A stretch of DNA of 7,701 bases from Anaerolineales bacterium (GTDB lineage: Bacteria; Chloroflexota; Anaerolineae; Anaerolineales; E44-bin32): positions 1-7,701 of the forward strand of contig DAOVFE010000069.1 in assembly GCA_030673085.1 (NCBI GenBank), in the 5' to 3' direction. Position numbers and translations under genes: made by a program. Positions 1 through 5,032 of this stretch are shown here, piece by piece. Every line of letters starts with the position of its first letter. The stretch's first letter is position 1. The notes beneath the pieces were generated by a model, which did not search any database, was not told the DNA's origin, and saw nothing but the letters and a program-made list of their open reading frames with translations.

Positions 1-128
1 TAGGCGCTGCAGGGCGATAGTCCTGATCGAATAATTAAACAAAACCCGTACCCGAAGGGGCAAAATTCTGTAATGGGGGCTGTCCCTAAAGGAAATTTGA
101 GGTTTTTGTAATTTACTCAGAGAAGAAT

Positions 129-158
129 TAAAAAAAAAGCCGCTTAAATGGCGGCTTT
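129..158 (-). terminator. Intrinsic terminator of tRNA-Lys
   Basis: Read on the minus strand, arms AAAGCCGC (151-158) and GCGGCTTT (136-143) form a perfect 8-bp stem with a 7-nt loop, and the T-run continues to about 129. It starts 15 bp beyond the tRNA 3' end, as expected for a monocistronic tRNA transcript. Confidence 0.9.
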
Positions 159-173
159 GAATTGCAAAAACCA

Positions 174-246
174 TGGGCCGTACAGGAATCGAACCCGTAA
201 CCAAGTGCTTAAAAGGCACCTGCTCTGCCAATTGAGCTAACGGCCC
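174..246 (-). tRNA. tRNA-Lys (anticodon UUU)
   Basis: The reverse complement folds as a full cloverleaf. The acceptor pairs GGGCCGT with ACGGCCC, and the D-arm is GCTC/GAGC. The anticodon arm GGTGC-CTTTTAA-GCACT has TTT at positions 34-36. The T-arm ACGGG/CCTGT contains TTCGATT. The discriminator base is A. The 3' CCA is not encoded (ATGG follows the acceptor), so CCA must be added by nucleotidyltransferase. It decodes AAA/AAG lysine codons. The lysyl-tRNA synthetase gene lies about 2.4 kb away on the other strand. Confidence 0.97.
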
Positions 247-256
247 AAGCGGCTGA

Positions 257-286
257 ATTGTATCATCCTGGTAGCAGTATCGTCAA
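257..286 (-). promoter_or_regulatory. Promoter of tRNA-Lys
   Basis: On the minus strand there is a -35 box TTGACG (281-286), an 18-bp spacer and a -10 box TACAAT (257-262). Each box matches the sigma-70-type consensus at 5 of 6 positions. Transcription would begin a few bases before the mature tRNA 5' end at 246, which fits a stable RNA gene. Confidence 0.8.
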
Positions 287-299
287 CGAGAGTTCTGGA

Positions 300-319
300 G
301 AGAGTGTTGAAAAAGAGAA
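300..319 (+). repeat. Left 20-bp inverted repeat
   Basis: GAGAGTGTTGAAAAAGAGAA is identical to the reverse complement of 1846-1865. Allowing a 2-base indel, similarity extends outward by the bases TGG. It lies 14 bp outside the tRNA-Lys -35 box. Confidence 0.85.
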
Positions 320-322
320 ATC

Positions 323-379
323 TGTAATGGTCCCTAAAATCTGGACACATTTTGATACTAGATTAAAGAGACCATTACA
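323..379. repeat. 57-bp TG...CA mini inverted-repeat element
   Basis: The perfect 10-bp ends TGTAATGGTC (323-332) and GACCATTACA (370-379) belong to a longer imperfect match. Comparing the first 22 bases of each end (323-344 against the complement of 358-379), 18 of 22 agree, leaving only a 13-bp centre. TG...CA termini of this length are typical of IS3-like elements. It looks like a tiny internal-deletion relic, with no obvious target duplication. A related but ungapped-different motif (TCTGTAATGG then TCCCTAAA) is at 67-90. Confidence 0.5.
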
Positions 380-383
380 AAGA

Positions 384-422
384 GATATATACAGATTAGA
401 GCGAGAAGGGCGAATATATATC
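384..422. repeat. 8-bp inverted repeat
   Basis: GATATATA (384-391) and TATATATC (415-422) are complementary arms 23 bp apart. The AT-rich composition makes it weak on its own. It is listed because it sits between two stronger inverted repeats. Confidence 0.4.
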
Positions 423-437
423 AAAATTGTTACTGCG

Positions 438-495
438 GCCGATGTCTCTGCCGAGGAGTTTCAGAATTCATTCTGGATCAGGCAGAGACATCGGC
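438..495. repeat. 15-bp perfect inverted repeat with inner hairpin
   Basis: GCCGATGTCTCTGCC (438-452) is perfectly complementary to GGCAGAGACATCGGC (481-495). The 28-nt spacer itself contains CAGAAT-TC-ATTCTG (462-475). The result is a two-tier hairpin possible on either strand. It lies downstream of the sortase-like gene (stop at 622), so it could end that transcript, but it lacks a T-run immediately after the stem. It may instead be a mobile-element end or palindromic repeat. Confidence 0.75.
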
Positions 496-621
496 TGAAA
501 GAAAGGGATATCGCTAAAGGACAGATTTGTTAGGAGTGTGCATTTGCGGGAGATTAGGAAGAGAATGCGGCTTCTGGTTACCAACTGTCAGCCACAAATT
601 ACCGGATACATTTCACTACCG

Positions 622-1374
622 CTACATCACGAATGATAAACCTCTGTTTACAGGCCGCAATTCTCCTCCGCTCCAAATACCATCCCCCACTCCTTTCTGG
701 CCGAAGCCAATTGAAATAGGAATATATTCCTCTGACTGCGATATGAGCGGTACAGCTATTACAAATAGACGTCCCCAGCTTGATATTCCATCTTTCGCAA
801 TACAAGTTTGAAAAGTTAGATGATGCTCCCCACCGTAGACCAGGTTGAAGACTTCGCCAACAGATTGAATCTCGTCTGTGCCCAGGTCAATGAATTGGAT
901 GGAGGGGCTGGTCGGCTCGAGAGCCTGGAATCGCATGATTTCAGAAATGATGTAGGTTTGAGAAGATCCATTACCCAAAATGATCCTTACTCTCTGGCCT
1001 GGTTGAAGATCGAAGAAATAATCTCCGGCCGCATAATTGTGGGCCAGCAGACCGATAACATTTCGTTTCGCTGCCTGGTCGAATTGGGTTACTGCATCTG
1101 GAGTGCTTGAGACATAGGCCGGATCGCCATCCGGTTGCTGTTGAACCGTAAGAGCGAGCACATTGGTGACATAGACGCCTACAATGGCATCAGCCTTCAT
1201 ATTTCTTACACTATCCACGAAATCTTCAAAAGCAGGAATGGCTTGCGTTTTTACCGTTTCATTTAGAGTAGCACCGGTGGATGGCATGGAGGGCGTACGA
1301 GCCATCATACTGCTGTTCAGGCAGCTCAAGGAAATAAGTTGAATGATTATGAAGAAACGCTTTGGAAACGGCAT
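622..1374 (-). CDS. Sortase-like transpeptidase, membrane anchored
   Basis: This 250-residue protein has a short hydrophobic N-terminal segment (about residues 6-19, after a KR pair), then a linker, then a sortase-type beta-barrel domain (about 63-210). The proposed catalytic triad is His112 (LLAHNY), Cys191 (TFQTCI) and Arg202 (WGRLF), in the order His-Cys-Arg usual for sortases. Sortases cleave a sorting signal and join surface proteins to the cell envelope or to pilin subunits. The start is supported by GGAG 11 nt upstream of the ATG. About 40 residues follow the core and look unlike the rest of the family fold. A c-di-GMP-I riboswitch precedes the gene on the same strand. No LPXTG-type substrate gene is present in the window. 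Assignment to a named sortase class is not possible by eye, and a sortase-like domain with another transfer role cannot be excluded. Confidence 0.8.
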   Translation of the reverse strand: MPFPKRFFIIIQLISLSCLNSSMMARTPSMPSTGATLNETVKTQAIPAFEDFVDSVRNMKADAIVGVYVTNVLALTVQQQPDGDPAYVSSTPDAVTQFDQAAKRNVIGLLAHNYAAGDYFFDLQPGQRVRIILGNGSSQTYIISEIMRFQALEPTSPSIQFIDLGTDEIQSVGEVFNLVYGGEHHLTFQTCIAKDGISSWGRLFVIAVPLISQSEEYIPISIGFGQKGVGDGIWSGGELRPVNRGLSFVM

Positions 1375-1462
1375 GTAGAGAAATTCTCCAACTGCTTTCT
1401 TGCCTTGTGGGGAAGCAAAGCATGCATGCCGTATAGTGAATGGTGCAAATAATTACTTGTTT
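1375..1462 (-). promoter_or_regulatory. Leader / expression platform of sortase-like gene
   Basis: These 88 nt lie between the riboswitch core and the start codon. On the minus strand, TGCTTT and AAAGCA can form a stem with further partial pairing inside (GCTT with AAGGC). Next to the start, GGAGAATTTCTC places the Shine-Dalgarno GGAG in a small self-complementary stretch (GAGAAATTCTC at 1379-1389). No stem followed by a T-run is seen, so control of translation seems more likely than transcription termination. The mechanism is inference. Confidence 0.4.
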
Positions 1463-1548
1463 TCGGCAGCTTGGCGATCATAGCCTTCTTTGAACAAGGC
1501 TTTAGACCCATAGCTTTGCGTCCCCGACTTTCACCGGGTTTGCCTTTT
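1463..1548 (-). ncRNA. Cyclic-di-GMP-I (GEMM) riboswitch
   Basis: The minus strand carries the conserved GEMM-I string in order. GGCAAACC comes first. A hairpin follows, CCCGGU-GAAA-GUCGGG, with a GAAA tetraloop (1523-1538). Then comes GACGCAAAGC (1513-1522) and GGGUCUAA (1502-1509). A second hairpin, AGCCUU/AAGGCU, spans 1482-1501. The 3' part GAUCGCCAAGCUGCC closes a short P1 with GGCA. This class binds the second messenger c-di-GMP and controls motility, adhesion and surface-protein genes. It lies in the leader of the sortase-like gene, 88 nt before its ATG. The ends are approximate, and no convincing promoter boxes are seen just upstream (1549-1620). Confidence 0.92.
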
Positions 1549-1845
1549 CGAACATATAATTATGCTATTACTAGCGGTACGGTCTCCTTATATCGGTCAG
1601 TATCAGTATAGAACATTGCCTTGCAGTGATTGCATAAAATTGTCATTAATAATTAGCATGGCTGGACTAGGAAACTCTATTTTGGGAAAGGGTTCTTGCT
1701 GTTGGCGGCCGCTTTTCTCAATAGATTCCACCGTGTTATTATGCGCTTTTCCGTCATCGCCGATCTCATTGTGGTATTAACTACCGAAATCTCACAAGAG
1801 GATTCTGTCCGGGAGAATGATTGTCCGACCATCGTTATAACAACC
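1549..1845. other. Non-coding stretch upstream of riboswitch
   Basis: I see no supportable gene here. The minus strand must hold the promoter for the riboswitch-sortase transcript. An AT-rich patch (CATAATTATATG, about 1553-1564 in complement) could serve as a -10 region, but no good -35 box pairs with it. Short open frames on both strands lack ribosome binding sites and resemble no family. Confidence 0.6.
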
Positions 1846-1865
1846 TTCTCTTTTTCAACACTCTC
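1846..1865 (-). repeat. Right 20-bp inverted repeat
   Basis: TTCTCTTTTTCAACACTCTC is the exact reverse complement of 300-319. It is followed by CATG, and its outer end lies only 4 bp from the greA -35 box. Confidence 0.85.
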
Positions 1866-1869
1866 CATG

Positions 1870-1898
1870 TAGACATTGTCATTAATATATGCTATGAT
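1870..1898 (+). promoter_or_regulatory. Putative greA promoter
   Basis: The -35 box TAGACA (1870-1875), a 17-bp spacer and the -10 box TATGAT (1893-1898) each match the consensus at 5 of 6 positions. Transcription from here would give a leader of about 110 nt before greA. A small hairpin (CTGGGAT / ATCTCAG, 1927-1946) and AGATG/CATCT (1964-1979) can form in that leader, but match no riboswitch I recognise. Confidence 0.6.
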
Positions 1899-2016
1899 GC
1901 CGGCTGGAGAAATAGACCTGGTGGAGCTGGGATTACGGCATCTCAGTTCCTTTCGTTATCTATAGATGATCCGACATCTGGAATACTATAGATCTGTAGA
2001 ACGAGTGTGAAAAATT

Positions 2017-2487
2017 ATGGCAAACAAATCTATCTATGTCACCAAACGGGGTCTGAAGAAGCTTGAAGAGGAGCTCGAATACCTCAGCACAATCAAGCGG
2101 CAAGAGGTGGCTCAACGTCTTCATGAGGCTATTCAAGGTGGCGAATTAATTGAGAATGCCGAGTATGAGGCTGCAAAAAACGAGCAGGCTTTTGTGGAGG
2201 GGAGGATTATTGAGTTAAAATATCTCATTTCTCAGGCTCGAATCATCTCGGCGTCAAGAAAAAAGGATGCTGTTACAATAGGTAACACCGTTATTGTGCG
2301 AGAGGGCAATAATAAGGAAGAGGAAAGATATAAAATAGTAGGCGTAACCGAAGCCAGCCCCAAAGATGGTTTGATCTCAAACGAATCGCCGCTTGGGAAA
2401 GCCTTGCTTGGACATAAAGTCGGGGATAAGGTGGAGGTAAGTGCGCCGTCTGGCCTGCTTCATTTCCACATAGTGAAGATTAAATAA
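2017..2487 (+). CDS. greA: Transcription elongation factor GreA
   Basis: GreA enters the secondary channel of RNA polymerase and stimulates cleavage of the 3' end of backtracked transcripts, freeing stalled complexes. The 156-residue length is typical. The N-terminal coiled coil (about 8-77) carries the tip motif GELIENAEYEAAKNEQ. The two acidic residues that coordinate catalytic Mg2+ are Glu43 and Glu46; the first is usually Asp in this family (GDLSENAEY), a conservative change. The C-terminal FKBP-like domain (about 85-156) ends with the expected SPLGKALLGHKVGDKVEV stretch. The Shine-Dalgarno is weak (GAGTG about 10 nt before ATG). The gene is followed by an intrinsic terminator and then lysS in the same direction, an arrangement known in several phyla. 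Confidence 0.97.
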   Translation: MANKSIYVTKRGLKKLEEELEYLSTIKRQEVAQRLHEAIQGGELIENAEYEAAKNEQAFVEGRIIELKYLISQARIISASRKKDAVTIGNTVIVREGNNKEEERYKIVGVTEASPKDGLISNESPLGKALLGHKVGDKVEVSAPSGLLHFHIVKIK

Positions 2488-2494
2488 GGCCAAT

Positions 2495-2541
2495 GCAGAA
2501 GTCAGCCGCCCCGCGCCTTCACTTCTGCGCGGGGTGTTTTG
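2495..2541 (+). terminator. Intrinsic terminator after greA with competing hairpin
   Basis: CCCCGCGC (2509-2516) pairs perfectly with GCGCGGGG (2527-2534) across a 10-nt loop and is followed by TGTTTTG. A second perfect 8-bp pairing, GCAGAAGT (2495-2502) with ACTTCTGC (2521-2528), overlaps the terminator's right arm, so the two hairpins cannot both form completely. It starts 8 bp after the greA stop. Confidence 0.85.
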
Positions 2542-2620
2542 TATCAGTTTCTTTGTTGCATTAAAAGTTCGGTTGGGATAGCAGGCCGCTATGGGATATG
2601 AAGTCATAAGGTGAGCCTAG

Positions 2621-4150
2621 ATGCATAAGAAATCGGACATAAAGTCAGAGTTGAATGATCTCGAACATGTGCGCCTTAAAAAGATGCATCAGCTAAAGGC
2701 TGCAGGAGAGGAGCCTTTCCCGCGTCGTGTCAGCCGCTCGCATTATACATCGGAGGCGATTGAGGCTTTCCTGGCCGCGAGTGAAGGTGAAGTAGTTGAA
2801 GTATCGGTAGCAGGTCGCCTGCGATCAATTCGCAAGATGGGCAAGATTACCTTTGCCCATATCGAGGACGCCAAAGGCAGACTGCAACTATTTTTCCGTG
2901 CTAATGACGTCGGCACGGATCAACTGAAGCTGTTTAATGAAACTTTCGATCTGGGCGATTTTATCCTAGCCCAGGGAGGGATGTTTAAAACACGGAGCGG
3001 AGAGATTACGCTGCGAGTAGCGGGATTCAAGATGCTGGCCAAGGCAATTGCGCCGCTGCCGGCGGCAAAAGAGGAAATTATAGACGGCGAACGAGTTGTC
3101 CATGCGGCTTTTGCCAATCCGGAGGCGCGCTACCGTCAACGATATGCGGACCTAGCCGTAAATCCACAGGTACGAGAGATTTTCCGCTCACGGGCGAGGA
3201 TCATCCGGGCTTTGCGAGAGTTCCTTGACCAGCGTGACTTTATCGAAGTAGAAACGCCTATCTTGCAGCCGATTTATGGCGGGGCGGCCGCACGGCCTTT
3301 TGTGACTCATCATAATCAGCTGCATCAGGATCTTTATCTCCGCATTTCCTTTGAGCTCTATCTCAAGCGTTTACTGGTGGGTGGTTTTGAGCGAGTCTAT
3401 GAAATAGGTCGGGATTTTAGAAATGAAGGAGTGTCTTTCAAGCATAATCCCGAATTTACTCAACTTGAATTCTATATGGCCTATGCCGACTATAGGGGCA
3501 TTATGGATATAGCCGAGCAGTTAGTTGCCTATACGGCAGAGAAGGCGGCCGGTTCAAAGGTAATTCAATATCAAGGCCACACGATCGATTTGAGTCCACC
3601 ATGGAGACGTCTTGAGTTGCGTTCGGCGATTAACGAATATGCCAAGATTGACATCGCCGATTATGCCACCGCCGATTCCTTGCGTAAGGCTATGATCGCG
3701 CAAGGCAATGAGCCTTCGCAGAGTTCTACGCGAGGCAAATTGATCGATTCACTGATTTCGAATTACGTTGAACCGAGCTGCATCCAACCCACTTTCCTTT
3801 ATGATTACCCGCGAGATATTTCGCCGCTGGCGAAAAGCAAGCCTGATGATCTAAATACCGTCGAGCGTTTCGAGGGATTTATAGGCGGAATGGAGATATG
3901 CAACGCCTTTACAGAACTCAATGACCCCTTCGACCAGGAACAGCGGTTTAAGGAAATGGCGCGTGATTATACTCCTGAAGACGAAGAGCGCCACCCGACG
4001 GATGAGGATTACCTGCGAGCGATGCGCTATGGGATGCCGCCTAATGGTGGTTTTGGCTTGGGCGTCGATCGTCTGGTGATGCTGTTGTGTGACTGCAAAA
4101 CTATTCGCGAAGTGATTCTGTTTCCACACCTACGCAGTAAAGAAGATTGA
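2621..4150 (+). CDS. lysS: Lysyl-tRNA synthetase, class II
   Basis: This enzyme charges tRNA-Lys with lysine in an ATP-dependent reaction in the cytoplasm. The 509 residues match the normal class II length. An N-terminal OB-fold anticodon-binding domain spans about 55-140 (VAGRLRSIRKMGKITFAHIED). The catalytic domain shows motif 1 around 200-225 (FIEVETPIL, then GGAAARPFVTHHN), motif 2 around 257-285 (FERVYEIGRDFRNEG, HNPEFTQLE) and motif 3 around 476-490 (GGFGLGVDRLVMLL). YPRDISPLAK (396-405) and ELNDP (432-436) are further LysRS landmarks. The start is supported by AAGGTGAG 5 nt before ATG. A terminator separates it from greA, so it is read by leak-through or from a promoter in 2542-2620 that I could not place confidently. 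Confidence 0.98.
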   Translation: MHKKSDIKSELNDLEHVRLKKMHQLKAAGEEPFPRRVSRSHYTSEAIEAFLAASEGEVVEVSVAGRLRSIRKMGKITFAHIEDAKGRLQLFFRANDVGTDQLKLFNETFDLGDFILAQGGMFKTRSGEITLRVAGFKMLAKAIAPLPAAKEEIIDGERVVHAAFANPEARYRQRYADLAVNPQVREIFRSRARIIRALREFLDQRDFIEVETPILQPIYGGAAARPFVTHHNQLHQDLYLRISFELYLKRLLVGGFERVYEIGRDFRNEGVSFKHNPEFTQLEFYMAYADYRGIMDIAEQLVAYTAEKAAGSKVIQYQGHTIDLSPPWRRLELRSAINEYAKIDIADYATADSLRKAMIAQGNEPSQSSTRGKLIDSLISNYVEPSCIQPTFLYDYPRDISPLAKSKPDDLNTVERFEGFIGGMEICNAFTELNDPFDQEQRFKEMARDYTPEDEERHPTDEDYLRAMRYGMPPNGGFGLGVDRLVMLLCDCKTIREVILFPHLRSKED

Positions 4151-4232
4151 TCTTTTCGTTGTTAAGAAACTCCAACTCTTAATCATGCATAAGGATCAGG
4201 AATCAGGAATTCATCTGATGCTTAGTGTCTTT

Positions 4233-4260
4233 GCCTAATCCACCCGCGGGAGGATTAAGC
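4233..4260. repeat. GC-rich palindrome, copy 1
   Basis: TAATCC-A-CCCG and CGGG-A-GGATTA form a palindrome with a single A/A mismatch, extended outward by GC/GC. It contains the core CCCGCGGGAGG found again at 4365-4375 and inverted at 4347-4357. There is no T-run on either side. It lies in the gap between convergent lysS and the yhhQ-like gene. Confidence 0.7.
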
Positions 4261-4299
4261 ATCAAGCCGCTTCAACTGCCGCAATCCCCTCCATTAGCG

Positions 4300-4324
4300 G
4301 CCTTCTTGTTTACAGCCTTCTTGT
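4300..4324 (+). repeat. Short direct repeat GCCTTCTTGT
   Basis: GCCTTCTTGT occurs at 4300-4309 and 4315-4324, a 15-bp period with TTACA between the copies. It lies between the two palindromes. Another small tandem (ATCAGGA twice, 4195-4208) lies nearer lysS. Confidence 0.5.
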
Positions 4325-4346
4325 AATCAACTCTCTTATAACCAAT

Positions 4347-4375
4347 CCTCCCGCGGGTTTGAAACCCGCGGGAGG
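4347..4375. repeat. 29-bp near-perfect palindrome, copy 2
   Basis: CCTCCCGCGGGTTT (4347-4360) and AAACCCGCGGGAGG (4362-4375) are perfectly complementary 14-bp arms around a single G. The stem is very stable on either strand. It could block read-through between the convergent genes, though the usual T-run is missing. The shared core with 4233-4260 suggests a dispersed palindromic repeat. Confidence 0.85.
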
Positions 4376-4426
4376 TTCATGGGAGGCTGATGAGAGGGCG
4401 AAACTGCTATCGCTCTGAGGGGTTCT

Positions 4427-5032
4427 TTATTCTTTGAGATGTCTGTCAGGTACCAGGTAGATGGCCGGCATGCTTACAATTGTTACAATGCCCTTTAATA
4501 AAATATTCGCCCAGAAAATAGACCAGACAACCGCATTTGAATATATACCACCGAAAGCAGCCCAGACGAAAATCAAGCTATCAAGTGGTACGCTAACCGA
4601 ATTGCTAACTAAGACTCGCAGCCATTGATGTTGTCGGGTAACGCGAGTGACCCAGAATTGGTAAACCTCGGTATCGGTCAGCTCGGAAGCGATTTCGGCA
4701 ATGATGGATGCAATTACAATTCGCCAAACCGGCGCCAGAACACTGTCCCAATCAGGTTGTGGGCCGGCGGAGGGGTCATAGGGAAGCGCGCTCACCAGCC
4801 AGAACAATGCCGCCATGAATAGGTTTATAACCCCAGCAGCCACGATAATGACTCGAGCCGCCTTCCTTCCGGCCACTTTATGTACTAGATCTCGCAGGGT
4901 AAACGTGATCGGGTAGATTAATGTGCCGGCATCCATTGAAAAGCCCATAAAAGAAACAATTTTCAGGCTTGTGATGTCGGAAAATATTTGGGCTGCAATG
5001 TAGGCAGAGGTAACAAGAATGGTTTCAATCAT
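4427..5032 (-). CDS. yhhQ: Queuosine precursor transporter, YhhQ/VUT family
   Basis: This is a 201-residue integral membrane protein with about six hydrophobic segments (roughly 2-20, 23-46, 60-83, 98-116, 138-160, 166-195). The family pattern is visible in FSMDAGTLIYPITFTLRDLV with HKVAGRKAAR, in IIAEIASELTDTEVYQF, and in LVSNSVSVPLDSLIFVWAAFGG. Members of this family (formerly DUF165) import preQ0 or preQ1, precursors of the wobble-base modification queuosine. No queuosine biosynthesis genes or preQ1 riboswitch are visible here, so the exact substrate is inferred. The ribosome binding site upstream of 5032 is weak (TTGAAG), but the start gives a natural N-terminus. The gene converges with lysS. 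Confidence 0.88.
   Translation of the reverse strand: MIETILVTSAYIAAQIFSDITSLKIVSFMGFSMDAGTLIYPITFTLRDLVHKVAGRKAARVIIVAAGVINLFMAALFWLVSALPYDPSAGPQPDWDSVLAPVWRIVIASIIAEIASELTDTEVYQFWVTRVTRQHQWLRVLVSNSVSVPLDSLIFVWAAFGGIYSNAVVWSIFWANILLKGIVTIVSMPAIYLVPDRHLKE

Larger units (their letters stand above)
300..1865. mobile_element. Putative cassette bounded by 20-bp inverted repeats
   Basis: The sequence GAGAGTGTTGAAAAAGAGAA at 300-319 recurs as its exact reverse complement at 1846-1865, with the two copies pointing inward like terminal inverted repeats. The motif TGTTGAAAAAG resembles ends I associate with some DDE-transposase insertion sequences; this is from memory and not checked. The interval holds a sortase-like gene and its c-di-GMP riboswitch, and no transposase. 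No clear target-site duplication is visible (left flank TTCTG-GA, right flank CATGTAG), so this could be a decayed or non-autonomous element, or two separate relics in inverse orientation. Confidence 0.42.

Noticed and set aside
258..533. 91-codon plus-strand open frame after the tRNA
   Set aside because: It begins inside the tRNA promoter, has no ribosome binding site, crosses three inverted repeats and resembles no family.
527..1110. Plus-strand open frames across the sortase-like gene
   Set aside because: They are complementary-strand shadows of a well-supported minus-strand gene with catalytic motifs.
1273..1287. MPSTG in the sortase-like protein (residues 30-34) as an LPXTG-like self-sorting signal
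   Set aside because: It is near the N-terminus, not followed by a hydrophobic stretch and basic tail, and has Met in place of Leu. Chance is the better explanation.
1314..1374. Lipoprotein signal at LISLSC in the sortase-like protein
   Set aside because: The residues before Cys18 fit the lipobox poorly (Ser at -3), and the segment is equally well explained as a membrane anchor.
1562..1868. Short open frames on both strands between the riboswitch and greA
   Set aside because: No ribosome binding sites or family resemblance. The minus one begins in the 20-bp repeat, which also explains its ESVEKEK similarity to the frame at 258-533.
4396..4419. AGAGCGA/TCGCCCT hairpin after the transporter stop as its terminator
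   Set aside because: The stem has a mismatch and no T-run follows on the minus strand.
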